From: Streptomyces sp. NBC_00414
Lineage (GTDB): Bacteria; Actinomycetota; Actinomycetes; Streptomycetales; Streptomycetaceae
NCBI RefSeq assembly: GCF_036038375.1
Contig: NZ_CP107935.1
Coordinates: 434,001-498,000, forward strand
Direction of reading: 5' to 3'
DNA: 64,000 nucleotides
In this document: positions 35,277-44,527 of the stretch, piece after piece
Layout of the letters: every line of letters starts with the position of its first letter
Position numbering within the stretch: the stretch's first letter is position 1
Notes under the pieces: generated by a model
Told to the model about the DNA's origin: nothing
Database searches by the model: none
What the model saw: only the letters and a program-made list of their open reading frames with translations
Position numbers and translations under genes: made by a program

Positions 35277-35997
35277 GAGGCCGAGCCAGGCCCTGCCCAC
35301 CGCTATACGCACCGCCCGGCCCCCGCCCTCTCCCCCGCCCTCCCTCTCCCTCTCCCTCTCCCCTGACGATCCCAGCCTGCAACCGGTCTGAGGCCCACCC
35401 CAGTTCGATCAGCAGCACGTCTGTCCACTGCAGGATCGACAGTGTCACGGTGCCGTTGTCCCTCACCGCCGCTCGGTGGTGCGAGACAACGGCACCGCGC
35501 CGTCACGGGCCGTACCCGCGCGCATCTGCCGCCTGCGCACACCGAGCCGCAGCAACCGTTCCGTCGCAGCTCATACGCCCCCGAACGCCCCCGGCTTGAG
35601 GCACCTCCGCGTCAACGCCCTGCCGGGGGAGGAGTTCGGGCCCCGTTCGCCGCCACGCAGCCACGCAGCCACCCCCATGCGCCGCCACTCCCCGGCCCCT
35701 GCCGCGCCCCGCCCCCGCCCCCGCCCAACCGCACGAAGTCTCCGGACTCATGAGGCGCAAGAGGCGGTGAGCTCACCGCGTTGTGGCAGCGTCACCTAAT
35801 TGTTATGGCGGATGACAAATAGCGCTTCCCACGGTCTGGGCACAGGGTCCGGAGCGCCGTAAGTTCCCGCTCACAACATTCAGCCCGGGCGGATCAACCG
35901 ACACCCGGCATTTCCCCCGAGGGCACGCTTCTCGGCTCCTTCCCGCCACCCTCGTACGTCCGGTCGTCCGGCCGTAACACCAGAAAGGACCCTGCCC
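35277..35997. other. Long intergenic region upstream of the sugar ABC operon
   Basis: About 720 bp with no supportable gene. 35318-35366 is a pyrimidine-rich stretch (CCCTCT repeats). The stretch 35790-35885 is richer in A and T and presumably holds the promoter of the transporter operon; AGAAAGGA at 35981 is its ribosome site. Confidence 0.5.
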
Positions 35998-37089
35998 ATG
36001 CGCAAGGGACTCGTCCTCACTGCCGCCTCGGTGGCACTGGTCAGCTCACTCACCGCCTGCGGCGACTCCTCGTCCGGCGACGGTGATTCCGGCTCCGACG
36101 CCAAGCCGAAGATCGGCGTGATCCTCCCGGACAGCAAGTCCTCGGCCCGCTGGGAGACCGCGGACCGCAAGTACCTCTCCGAGGCGTTCAAGGCGGCGGG
36201 CGTCGAGTACGACATCCAGAACGCGCAGAACGACAAGCAGGAGTTCCAGACCATCGCGGACCAGATGATCACCAGCGGTGTGAACGTCCTGGTGATCGTG
36301 AACCTGGACAGCGGCACGGGCAAGGCGGTTCTGGACAAGGCCAAGGGGCAGGGCGTCGCCACGATCGACTACGACCGGCTCACCCTCGGCGGCTCCGCCC
36401 AGTACTACGTGAGCTTCGACAACGTCGCGGTCGGCAAGCTGCAGGGCGAGGGCCTCAGCAAGTGCCTGACGGACATGAAGGCCAAGAAGCCCATCATCGC
36501 CACCCTCAACGGCTCACCGACGGACAACAACGCCACTCTCTTCGCCGAGGGCTACAACAGTGTCCTCGATCCGAAGTACAAGTCGGGCGAGTACGTGAAG
36601 GGCCCGGACCAGTCCGTCCCGGACTGGGACAGCGCCCAGGCCAGCACCATCTTCGAGCAGATGCTCACCAGCCAGCCCAGGATCGGCGGCGTGCTCGCCG
36701 CCAACGACACTCTCGGCAACGCGGCCATCGCCGTCCTGCGCAAGCAGAACCGCAACGGTGAGGTGCCGGTCACCGGTCAGGACGCCGGCGTGCAGGGCCT
36801 GCAGAACGTCCTTGCGGGCGACCAGTGCATGACCGTGTACAAGGCGGTCAAGAAGGAGGCGGACGCCACGGCCAGGCTCGCCGTCTCCCTCGCCAAGGGC
36901 GAGAAGGGCGAGACGAACGCGACCGTCGAGGACCCCGAGGGCAAGCGCAAGGTCCCGTCCGTGCTGGAGACGCCGGTGGCCATCTACAAGGAGGACGTCC
37001 AGGACGTCGTGGACGACGGCTTCGTCGCCAAGAAGGACCTGTGCAAGGGCAAGTACGCCGCCCTGTGCACCGAGGCCGGCATCAAGTAG
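35998..37089 (+). CDS. XylF-like sugar-binding lipoprotein
   Basis: A 363-residue periplasmic-binding-type protein of the ribose/xylose class. Lipobox LTAC places the lipidated Cys at 21. The core has KIGVILPDSKSSARWE, DYDRL and AANDTLGNAAIAVLRKQ, close to the xylose-binding XylF group. It should capture a monosaccharide, most likely xylose, for the ATPase and permease encoded downstream. Confidence 0.87.
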   Translation: MRKGLVLTAASVALVSSLTACGDSSSGDGDSGSDAKPKIGVILPDSKSSARWETADRKYLSEAFKAAGVEYDIQNAQNDKQEFQTIADQMITSGVNVLVIVNLDSGTGKAVLDKAKGQGVATIDYDRLTLGGSAQYYVSFDNVAVGKLQGEGLSKCLTDMKAKKPIIATLNGSPTDNNATLFAEGYNSVLDPKYKSGEYVKGPDQSVPDWDSAQASTIFEQMLTSQPRIGGVLAANDTLGNAAIAVLRKQNRNGEVPVTGQDAGVQGLQNVLAGDQCMTVYKAVKKEADATARLAVSLAKGEKGETNATVEDPEGKRKVPSVLETPVAIYKEDVQDVVDDGFVAKKDLCKGKYAALCTEAGIK

Positions 37090-37096
37090 CCCTGCA

Positions 37097-37174
37097 CCGG
37101 CCGGCCGGACCGTTGCCCCCCGGTCCGGCCGGCCGGCCGCGGGTCCCGGGGCTCCCGCTTCCCCGGGACCCGCG
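37097..37174 (+). promoter_or_regulatory. Two perfect hairpins between binding-protein and ATPase genes
   Basis: First stem 15 bp (37097-37111 with 37122-37136, loop 10). Second stem 14 bp (37138-37151 with 37161-37174, loop 9). They lie in the 113-bp gap inside the operon. In sugar transport operons such structures protect the 5' mRNA and lower expression downstream, giving excess binding protein. Partial termination is the other reading. Confidence 0.75.
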
Positions 37175-37202
37175 ACCTAACGACCCTAAGGAGCCGTCTT
37201 CC

Positions 37203-37979
37203 ATGACAGCGACCCCGATCCTGCGACTGCGCGGGATCGACAAGAGCTTCGGCGCCGTGCAGGTCCTGCACGACGTGTCCTTCGACGTCCGTCCGGGGGA
37301 GGTGACCGCCCTCGTCGGAGACAACGGCGCGGGCAAGTCCACCCTGGTCAAGTGCATCGGCGGGATCCACCCGTTCGACGGCGGCGAGTACTGGTTCGAG
37401 GGTGAGCAGGTGCAGGTGCACAGCCCGCGCGAGGCGGCGACCCTGGGCGTCGAGATCGTGTACCAGGACCTGGCGCTCTGCGACAACCTCGACATCGTGC
37501 AGAACATGTTCCTCGGCCGCGAGAAGCGCCGGGGGCTCGTCCTGGACGACGCGACGATGGAGGAGATGGCCGCCCAGACTCTCGAAGGGCTGTCGGTGCG
37601 CACCGTCAAGTCCATTCGCCAGCAGGTCTCCAGTCTCTCCGGCGGCCAGCGGCAGACCGTGGCCATCGCCAAGGCCGTGCTGTGGAACAGCAAGGTCGTC
37701 GTCCTGGACGAGCCGACCGCCTCGCTCGGTGTCGCCCAGACGGCACAAGTCCTCGAACTGGTCCGGCGAATGGCCGACAACGGTCTCGCCGTGGTCCTGA
37801 TCTCGCACAACATGAACGACGTCTTCGCGGTGTCCGACCGGATCGCCGCCCTCTACCTGGGACGGATGGCCGCCCAGGTCAGCACGTCGGACGTGACGCA
37901 CTCCCAGGTCGTCGAACTCATCACCTCGGGCCGCAGCGGGGACCTCGGCCTCGCCCACAGCAACGGAGTCACCGCATGA
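37203..37979 (+). CDS. Sugar ABC transporter ATPase (XylG/FrcA-like)
   Basis: A 258-residue single ABC domain: Walker A GDNGAGKST, signature LSGGQRQTV, Walker B VVVLDEPTASLG. XylG/RbsA of enteric bacteria have two such domains (about 500 residues); this is the single-domain form and should work as a homodimer. It is translationally coupled (ATGA) to the permease. Confidence 0.9.
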   Translation: MTATPILRLRGIDKSFGAVQVLHDVSFDVRPGEVTALVGDNGAGKSTLVKCIGGIHPFDGGEYWFEGEQVQVHSPREAATLGVEIVYQDLALCDNLDIVQNMFLGREKRRGLVLDDATMEEMAAQTLEGLSVRTVKSIRQQVSSLSGGQRQTVAIAKAVLWNSKVVVLDEPTASLGVAQTAQVLELVRRMADNGLAVVLISHNMNDVFAVSDRIAALYLGRMAAQVSTSDVTHSQVVELITSGRSGDLGLAHSNGVTA

Positions 37980-39256
37980 CCGCCGCAGTCGCCCCCGAGA
38001 AGCCGGAACTGCCGCGCGGTTCCGGTACGCCGAAGAAGAACGGAGCGCCCGGACCCGCGAGTCTGCGCTCGGTCGCCCGGAACTACGTCGATCGGGTACG
38101 GGGCGGCGAGTTGGGCGCCCTCCCCGCCGTACTCGGTCTGATCGTCCTGTGCGTGTTCTTCGCCGCCCTGCGCCCGGTCTTCCTGTCCGAGCTGAATTTC
38201 GCCAACCTGCTGACGCAGGGCGCGGGCAGCATAGCCATCGCCATGGGGCTGGTCTTCGTCCTCCTCCTCGGCGAGATCGACCTGTCCGCGGGGTACGCCA
38301 GCGGGGTCTGCGCCGCCGTCCTCGCCATCCTGCTCACCGACCACGGATGGCCCTGGTACGGCGCGGCCGGCGCGGCGATCCTCACCGGCACGGTCATCGG
38401 TCTGGTGCTCGGCCTGCTGGTGGCGAAGGTCGGCATCCCCTCGTTCGTGGTCACGCTGGCCGCCTTCCTGGGGTTCCAGGGCATCGTGCTGATGCTGCTG
38501 AAGGAAGGCACCAACATCTCGATCCGGGACGACACGATCCTGGCCGTCGCGAACAACAACCTCTCTCCCGCGCTGGGTTGGGTACTGCTCGCCGTCAGTG
38601 TCGGGGCGTACGCGGCGATCCAGTTCCGGCAGAGCAGGAACCGCAGGCGGCGCGGGCTCGCCCCCGCTCCACTCGCCCTGCTCGCGGTCAGGATCGGCGG
38701 CATGGCGGTGCTCGGCGCCATCGCCGTCCACCTGCTCAACCAGGAGCGCAGCCGCAATGTCATCGTCGACTCGCTCAAGGGCGTGCCGATCGTGGTGCCG
38801 GTCATCGCCGTCCTGCTCATCGCCGGTACGTTCCTGCTCCAGCGCACCTCGTTCGGCCTGCACATCTACGCGGTGGGCGGTAACGCCGAGGCGGCCCGCC
38901 GGGCCGGCATCAACGTGGCGGCCATCCGGATCTCCGCGTTCGTCATCTGCTCCTCGCTGGCCGCGGTCGGCGGCATCATCGCCGCGTCCCGGGGCAACTC
39001 GGTCGACCCCAACACAGGCGGCAGCAACGTGCTGCTGCTGGCGGTCGGCGCCGCCGTGATCGGCGGGACGAGCCTGTTCGGCGGGCGGGGCAGGGTCGTC
39101 GACGCCGTGCTCGGCGGCATGGTGGTCGCGGTCATCCAGAACGGCATGGGCCTCATGGGGTACAGCTCAGGGGTCAAGTACGCTGTCACGGGTTCGGTTC
39201 TGCTGGTGGCCGCAGGCGTGGACGCCCTGTCCCGTCGCCGGGCCGTACAACGATGA
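37976..39256 (+). CDS. Sugar ABC permease (XylH-like)
   Basis: A 426-residue membrane protein with about ten hydrophobic segments and the BPD_transp_2 pattern GEIDLSAGYASGV and IGGTSLFGGRG. The N-terminal 45 residues are basic and cytoplasmic. With the upstream genes it forms a carbohydrate uptake transporter of the CUT2 class, likely for xylose. Confidence 0.9.
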   Translation: MTAAVAPEKPELPRGSGTPKKNGAPGPASLRSVARNYVDRVRGGELGALPAVLGLIVLCVFFAALRPVFLSELNFANLLTQGAGSIAIAMGLVFVLLLGEIDLSAGYASGVCAAVLAILLTDHGWPWYGAAGAAILTGTVIGLVLGLLVAKVGIPSFVVTLAAFLGFQGIVLMLLKEGTNISIRDDTILAVANNNLSPALGWVLLAVSVGAYAAIQFRQSRNRRRRGLAPAPLALLAVRIGGMAVLGAIAVHLLNQERSRNVIVDSLKGVPIVVPVIAVLLIAGTFLLQRTSFGLHIYAVGGNAEAARRAGINVAAIRISAFVICSSLAAVGGIIAASRGNSVDPNTGGSNVLLLAVGAAVIGGTSLFGGRGRVVDAVLGGMVVAVIQNGMGLMGYSSGVKYAVTGSVLLVAAGVDALSRRRAVQR

Positions 39257-39269
39257 CGTCTGGGGTTCC

Positions 39270-40475
39270 ATGAAAGCCGGTCCCTCGCAGGAGGAGATTC
39301 GCCGGCACAACCTCGGCACGGTGCTCCGTCATGTGCACATCGGCGGATCCATGTCGCGGGCCGTCCTGGCGGAGCGCATGGGGCTCAACCGCAGCACCAT
39401 CCTGGGTCTGGTGAGCGAGCTGGGCTCGGCCGGCCTGGTCCGCGAGGAACTGCCCCGTGACACCGGCAGGGCCGGCCGGCCGTCCCTGGTCGTACGGCCC
39501 GAGTCCGACCGTGTGTACGTCCTCGCCTTCGACGTGGGTGTGGACCGGGTGGCAGCCGCCCGCATCGGCCTGGGCGGGGTCTTCCTCGACCGCAGGGAGA
39601 TCGCCGTCGGTCCCGACCGTCGCGACGCCGGCAAGGTGGCCGAGGTCCTCGCCTGCTCCGCGCTGGACATGGTGGGCACAGCACGGCCCGACACCTACTG
39701 CGTCGGCGTGGCCGCCGCCGTCCGCGGGATGGTGCGCCGATCCGACGGCCTCGTCCGCGCCGCCCCCTACCTCGGCTGGCAGGACGAGGAGTTCGGCGAG
39801 GACCTCATGCTCCGGCTGGGTCTCGGCCTTCCCGTCTCGGTGGGCAACGAGGCCAGTCTCGGCGCGCTCGCTGAGCACCTGCGCGGTGCCGGAACCGGCT
39901 GCCAGGACCTCGTGTACCTGCACGGCGACATCGGCATCGGCGGCGGTGTCATCACCGGTGGCCAGCTGCTGGGCGGCGACGCGGGATACGGCGGCGAGAT
40001 CGGGCACATGATCGTCAACCCGCGCAACGGCAGGCCCTGCGGCTGCGGGGCGCGCGGCTGCCTCGAAGCCGAGGCGGGGGAACGCGCCCTGCTGGAGGCC
40101 GCGCGGCGCGACCCGTCGGCCACCGGCCGGGAGGCCGTGCACGCCGTCGTCGAGGCGGCCGACCGGGGCGACATCACCGCCCGCGCCGCCCTGCACGACG
40201 TCGGTGACTGGCTCGGCATCGGCGTCGCCAACCTGGTCAATGTGCTCAACCCGCGCACGGTCGTCTTCGGCGGGACGCTCCGCGAGGTGTTCCTCGGCTC
40301 GGCCGCTCAGATCCGCAGCCGTATCAACCGTCTCGCCCTCACGGCCTCCCGCGAGCACCTGCGGCTGCGCGTGGGGGAACTCGGTGACGACGCGGTGCTC
40401 ATCGGAGCCGCCGAACTCGCCTTCTCCGAGATCCTGGTGGGCCCTCTGGAGATGCTGGCCCGCGCCGGCGCGTAA
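39270..40475 (+). CDS. ROK-family transcriptional regulator (XylR-like)
   Basis: A 401-residue protein with an N-terminal winged helix (SRAVLAERMGLNRSTILGLV) and a ROK sugar-kinase-like domain with the zinc motif CGCGARGCLE near residues 257-266. It begins 13 bp after the permease stop, so it is part of the transporter operon and presumably its sugar-responsive repressor. Confidence 0.9.
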   Translation: MKAGPSQEEIRRHNLGTVLRHVHIGGSMSRAVLAERMGLNRSTILGLVSELGSAGLVREELPRDTGRAGRPSLVVRPESDRVYVLAFDVGVDRVAAARIGLGGVFLDRREIAVGPDRRDAGKVAEVLACSALDMVGTARPDTYCVGVAAAVRGMVRRSDGLVRAAPYLGWQDEEFGEDLMLRLGLGLPVSVGNEASLGALAEHLRGAGTGCQDLVYLHGDIGIGGGVITGGQLLGGDAGYGGEIGHMIVNPRNGRPCGCGARGCLEAEAGERALLEAARRDPSATGREAVHAVVEAADRGDITARAALHDVGDWLGIGVANLVNVLNPRTVVFGGTLREVFLGSAAQIRSRINRLALTASREHLRLRVGELGDDAVLIGAAELAFSEILVGPLEMLARAGA

Positions 40476-40620
40476 CCGGTACGGCGACGCGGCCGGCCCG
40501 AAGCCCGGACCGGGGGTCAGAGCCGGGGCCGGGGCAGGGGCAGGGGCAGGCAGCGGAGCGAAGTGGTCGTCCCTGGCACCGCAGGTCGCACGTCGGGTCG
40601 CAGGTCGCGGCCGTGACAGG

Positions 40621-41364
40621 TCAAACGGCATCGTTCGGCAGTCCGGGTGACTGGGCGATCTCCTGTTCGGCGGCTTTGATGATGGCGAGTACGGCGGTCG
40701 CCGCGGCCTCGGGATCGCGGGCCTCGACGGCCCGCACGACGGCGCGGTGCCCCGGCAGCGAGGCTTCCACCGCGCCGGGCGTCCGGGTGCTGACGAGGAA
40801 GCTGTGTTCCAGCGCGATGTCGACAGCGCGGCCCAGTGAGCCGAGGAGACGGTTGCCGCTGGCGTCGAACAGGGCCCGGTGGAAGGCGATGTCGGCCTCC
40901 ACGTAGCCGCCGCGGCCGGGTTCCGCCGCCGCGGCCTCCATCGCCGCCAGGGCGTCGTACAGGACTCGTACGTCGTCGGGTCCGGCCCGGTCGGCTGCGA
41001 GGCGGGCCGCCTCGGGCTCGACGATCCGGCGCAGTTCGCCCGTGTCGTGCAGCAGAGCTGTGGCGTCCTCGGACTGCTTCCAGCGCAGCACGTCACGGTC
41101 CAGGTGGTTCCAGTGCTCCGGGGGCAGCACGCGCGTGCCGGTACGCGGGCGTACACGCAGCATCCCCTTGGCCACCAGCGCCTTCACCGCCTCCCGCAAC
41201 ACCCCTCGGCTGACGCCGGCCTCGGCCGCGAGCGCGTCCTCGACCGGCAGCGGGTCCCCCGGCTCCCACGCGCCCCCCACGATGCGCCGCCCGAGCTCGT
41301 CGACCACGCGCTGGTGCATGGTCAGAAAGTGCACCACGATCTCCGCCCACCCCCTGGACGCCAT
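40621..41364 (-). CDS. FadR-type GntR regulator
   Basis: A 247-residue repressor: GntR winged helix (LPVEDALAAEAGVSRGVLRE) and an FCD ligand domain with the metal-binding pattern ADIAFHRALFDASGN. FCD regulators often sense sugar acids. It faces the sugar-acid dehydratase operon and has a perfect dyad just before its start codon. Confidence 0.9.
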   Translation of the reverse strand: MASRGWAEIVVHFLTMHQRVVDELGRRIVGGAWEPGDPLPVEDALAAEAGVSRGVLREAVKALVAKGMLRVRPRTGTRVLPPEHWNHLDRDVLRWKQSEDATALLHDTGELRRIVEPEAARLAADRAGPDDVRVLYDALAAMEAAAAEPGRGGYVEADIAFHRALFDASGNRLLGSLGRAVDIALEHSFLVSTRTPGAVEASLPGHRAVVRAVEARDPEAAATAVLAIIKAAEQEIAQSPGLPNDAV

Positions 41365-41370
41365 TCATCG

Positions 41371-41385
41371 AATCATTTAATGATT
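41371..41385. promoter_or_regulatory. GntR operator dyad
   Basis: AATCATT-T-AATGATT, a perfect 7-bp inverted repeat in very AT-rich DNA, 6 bases upstream of the GntR gene and 81 before the dehydratase gene. Size and symmetry fit FadR-type operators. Confidence 0.72.
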
Positions 41386-41466
41386 GAGTCACAGAGTACG
41401 GCCTGCGGATCCTCACCCGACAACGCCCAGCGCGAAGCCGACGACCCCACAGCCGGGAGTGCCTAC

Positions 41467-43203
41467 ATGACCGACGGTCAGAAGACGAGTCGCCGCAGCC
41501 AGGCATGGTTCGGCGCAACGGGCCGCAGCGGGATGGTGTACCGCTCCTGGATGCGCAACCAGGGGTTCGGGCACGAGGTGTTCGACGGGCGTCCCGTCAT
41601 CGGCATCGCGACCAGTGCCTCCGAACTCGCCCCGTGCAACGCCCATCTGACGCGTGTCGCCGAAGCCGTCAAGCGCGGCGTGTGGCAGGCGGGCGGCCTG
41701 CCGCTCCAGTTCCCCACCATGGCCACCGGCGAGACCCTGATGCGTCCCACCGCCATGCTGTACCGCAACCTCATGGCCATGGAGGTCGAGGAGCTGATCC
41801 GGGCCAATCCGCTCGACGGTGTCGTGCTGCTGTCCGGCTGCGACAAGACGACCCCCGCCATGCTCATGGGCGCCGCCAGCGTCGACCTGCCCGCCGTCAT
41901 GGTCACCGGCGGACCCATGCTCAACGGCAAGTACCGGGGCCAGGACGTGGGATCCGGCACCCACGTGTGGAAGTTCGAGGAGGACCTGAAGACCGGCCGG
42001 ATGACCGAGGAGGAGTGCTTCTTCGCGGAAGGCTGCATGGCCCGTTCCAACGGGCACTGCATGACGATGGGGACCGCCTCGACGATGGCCTGCATGGCCG
42101 AGGCGCTCGGCATGCAGCTGCCGGGCTCGGCGGCCTGGCCCGCGGTCGATGCCCGGCGGATGGAGACCGCGCAGACGGCCGGGCAGCGCATCGTACGGAT
42201 GGTGGAGGAGGAGCTGCGCCCCTCGCGGATCCTCACCCGGAAGGCCTTCGAGAACGCCGTCCGGGTCAACGCGGCCATCGGCGGCTCCACGAACGCCGTC
42301 ATCCATCTGACCGCCATCGCCGGACGTGTCGGCGTCGACCTGAACCTGCGGGACTTCGACGACCTGGTCCGCGCGGTGCCGACCCTGGTCAACTTGATGC
42401 CCAGCGGCAAATACCTCATGGAGGACTTCTGCTACGCGGGCGGCCTGCCCGCCGTCATGGCCGAACTGCTCGGCGGCAAGCTGCTGCACGGTGAACAGAT
42501 CACGGTCAACGGGCACACCATCGCCGAGAACACCGAGAACGCCGAACGGTTCGGCTCCGACGTCATCACCGGCCTCGACGCCCCCTTCCAGCCGGCCGGC
42601 ACCGGTATCGCCGTCCTCCGCGGCAACCTGTGCCCCGACGGCGCTGTGATCAAGCAGTCCGCCGCGTCACCGCACCTGCTCACCCACCAGGGCCCCGCGC
42701 GCGTCTTCGACTCCCCCGAGGCATATCACGAGGTGTCCGACGACCCGGACATCGACATCGACGAGAACACCGTCATCGTCATCCGCAACGCCGGACCCAA
42801 GGGCTACCCCGGCATGCCCGAGGTGGCCAACGTCCCACTGCCCGCCAAACTGCTGAAGGCCGGCGTCAAGGACATGGTGCGCGTCTGCGACGGCCGGATG
42901 AGCGGTACCGGGTACGGGACGGTGGTCCTGCACGTGGCGCCCGAGGCCGCCGTCGGCGGGCCGCTCGCCCTGGTGCGCGACGGGGACCTCGTCGTCCTGG
43001 ACGTCCCGAACCGCACCCTGCGCCTGGACGTGGACGACGCCGAGCTCACGCGACGCCGGCAGGCATGGAGGGCACCCGCCCAGCGGCACGCCGGCGGCTA
43101 CGCCTGGCTCTACACCGACAACGTGGAACAGGCCGACCGGGGCGCCGACTTCGGCTTCCTGCGCGGAAGCCGTGGACACGAGATCCCCCGCGACTCGCAC
43201 TGA
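41467..43203 (+). CDS. IlvD/Edd-family sugar-acid dehydratase (arabinonate/xylonate type)
   Basis: A 578-residue Fe-S dehydratase. The three cluster cysteines are C57 (ELAPCNAH), C125 (SGCDKTTP, with Lys127) and C198 (GHCMTMG), spaced as in L-arabinonate dehydratase. It converts an aldonate such as xylonate or arabinonate to the 2-keto-3-deoxy acid. It starts an operon with a FAH-family enzyme and faces a FadR-type regulator. Dihydroxy-acid dehydratase of valine synthesis is less likely given the length and context. Confidence 0.87.
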   Translation: MTDGQKTSRRSQAWFGATGRSGMVYRSWMRNQGFGHEVFDGRPVIGIATSASELAPCNAHLTRVAEAVKRGVWQAGGLPLQFPTMATGETLMRPTAMLYRNLMAMEVEELIRANPLDGVVLLSGCDKTTPAMLMGAASVDLPAVMVTGGPMLNGKYRGQDVGSGTHVWKFEEDLKTGRMTEEECFFAEGCMARSNGHCMTMGTASTMACMAEALGMQLPGSAAWPAVDARRMETAQTAGQRIVRMVEEELRPSRILTRKAFENAVRVNAAIGGSTNAVIHLTAIAGRVGVDLNLRDFDDLVRAVPTLVNLMPSGKYLMEDFCYAGGLPAVMAELLGGKLLHGEQITVNGHTIAENTENAERFGSDVITGLDAPFQPAGTGIAVLRGNLCPDGAVIKQSAASPHLLTHQGPARVFDSPEAYHEVSDDPDIDIDENTVIVIRNAGPKGYPGMPEVANVPLPAKLLKAGVKDMVRVCDGRMSGTGYGTVVLHVAPEAAVGGPLALVRDGDLVVLDVPNRTLRLDVDDAELTRRRQAWRAPAQRHAGGYAWLYTDNVEQADRGADFGFLRGSRGHEIPRDSH

Positions 43204-43255
43204 GTCCCCGGGCGACCGCACCCCCTCGAATCTCGAATCCAGGAGAGCATCGATC

Positions 43256-44443
43256 GTGGAATCGGCAGCAGCGCTCCCTCGTCCGGTCCTCACCGCCGGC
43301 TCCGTCCTGCCCGCGGACGCCGGCCGAGCCGCCCTCGTCGCGCGCGTCCACGACCCGGAGTGCGACGGACCGTGTGTGGCCGCGGTCCGCGGCGAGCGGG
43401 TCGTCGACCTGACAGGCGTCGCACCCACCGTCGCCGACCTGATGGAACGCGACGACGCTGCGGCAGTCGTCCGCGAGGCCGACGGCGGACAGGTCTGGCG
43501 CCTGGACGAACTGCTGGAGGCACCGGCCGGCCACCGGGACGTTCCGCATCTGCTCGCCCCGATCGACCTGCAAGTGATCAAAGCCGCGGGCGTCACCTTC
43601 GCCGGGAGTCTGCTGGAACGCGTCATCGAAGAGCGCACGGGCGGCGACCCGGCGCAGGCCGCGCGCGTGCGCTCCCGCGTCACGCGGGTGGTGGGCGGCA
43701 CGCTCGACGGCATCCGTCCCGGATCACCGGAAGCGGACAAGGCCAAGGAACTGCTCGTCTCCGAAGGACTGTGGTCGCAGTACCTGGAGGTCGGCATCGG
43801 GCCGGACCCGGAAGTGTTCACCAAGGCCCCGGTACTGTCCGCGGTCGGCACCGGCGCCGACATCGGAGTGCTCGGCGCCTCGGTGTGGAACAACCCCGAG
43901 CCCGAGGTCGTCCTCGTCGTGGACTCGCGCGGCCGGGTACGCGGCGCGACGCTCGGCAACGACGTCAACCTCCGCGACATCGAGGGACGCAGCGCCCTGC
44001 TGCTGTCCCGCGCGAAGGACAACAACGCCTCCTGCGCGATCGGCCCTTTCCTGCGCCTGCTCGACGAGGGCTTCGACCTCGACACCGTACGCGGGCTCGA
44101 CATCGGCCTGCGGATCGACGGCACGGACGGCTACGTACTGCACGGCAGCAGTTCCATGCGCGAGATCAGCCGCGACGTACTGGACCTGGTGGCCGCCACG
44201 CACGGTCCGCACCATCAGTACCCGGACGGCTTCGTGCTGTTCACCGGCACCCTGTTCGCCCCCACCGAGGACCGACAGGCACCCGGCGCGGGCTTCACCC
44301 ACGAGTACGGTGACGTCGTGCGGATCTCCAGCCCGCGACTCGGCGCGCTGGTCAACACCGTCGTCCCCAGCGAGCAGGCCGCACCGTGGACGTACGGCGT
44401 ACGAGCGCTGATGCACAACCTCGCCCGGCGCGGCGTGTTGTGA
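43256..44443 (+). CDS. FAH-family hydrolase/dehydratase (XylX-like)
   Basis: A 395-residue fumarylacetoacetate-hydrolase fold protein from GTG 43256 (AGGAGA at 43241). Motifs such as IKAAGVTFAGSLLERVIEER, then EPEVVLVVDSRGRV and GNDVNLRDIEG bind the metal. Paired with a sugar-acid dehydratase it fits 2-keto-3-deoxy-pentonate dehydratase of the Weimberg pathway (XylX), yielding 2-oxoglutarate semialdehyde. The required dehydrogenase is not in the window. Confidence 0.82.
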   Translation: MESAAALPRPVLTAGSVLPADAGRAALVARVHDPECDGPCVAAVRGERVVDLTGVAPTVADLMERDDAAAVVREADGGQVWRLDELLEAPAGHRDVPHLLAPIDLQVIKAAGVTFAGSLLERVIEERTGGDPAQAARVRSRVTRVVGGTLDGIRPGSPEADKAKELLVSEGLWSQYLEVGIGPDPEVFTKAPVLSAVGTGADIGVLGASVWNNPEPEVVLVVDSRGRVRGATLGNDVNLRDIEGRSALLLSRAKDNNASCAIGPFLRLLDEGFDLDTVRGLDIGLRIDGTDGYVLHGSSSMREISRDVLDLVAATHGPHHQYPDGFVLFTGTLFAPTEDRQAPGAGFTHEYGDVVRISSPRLGALVNTVVPSEQAAPWTYGVRALMHNLARRGVL

Positions 44444-44527
44444 CATCACGAGGATCCGTACGGCCATGACGGAGCCGCTCGCCCCGTGTGCGCGGCGCTG
44501 TCACTCCGTGCGCCGCGCACACCCGGT

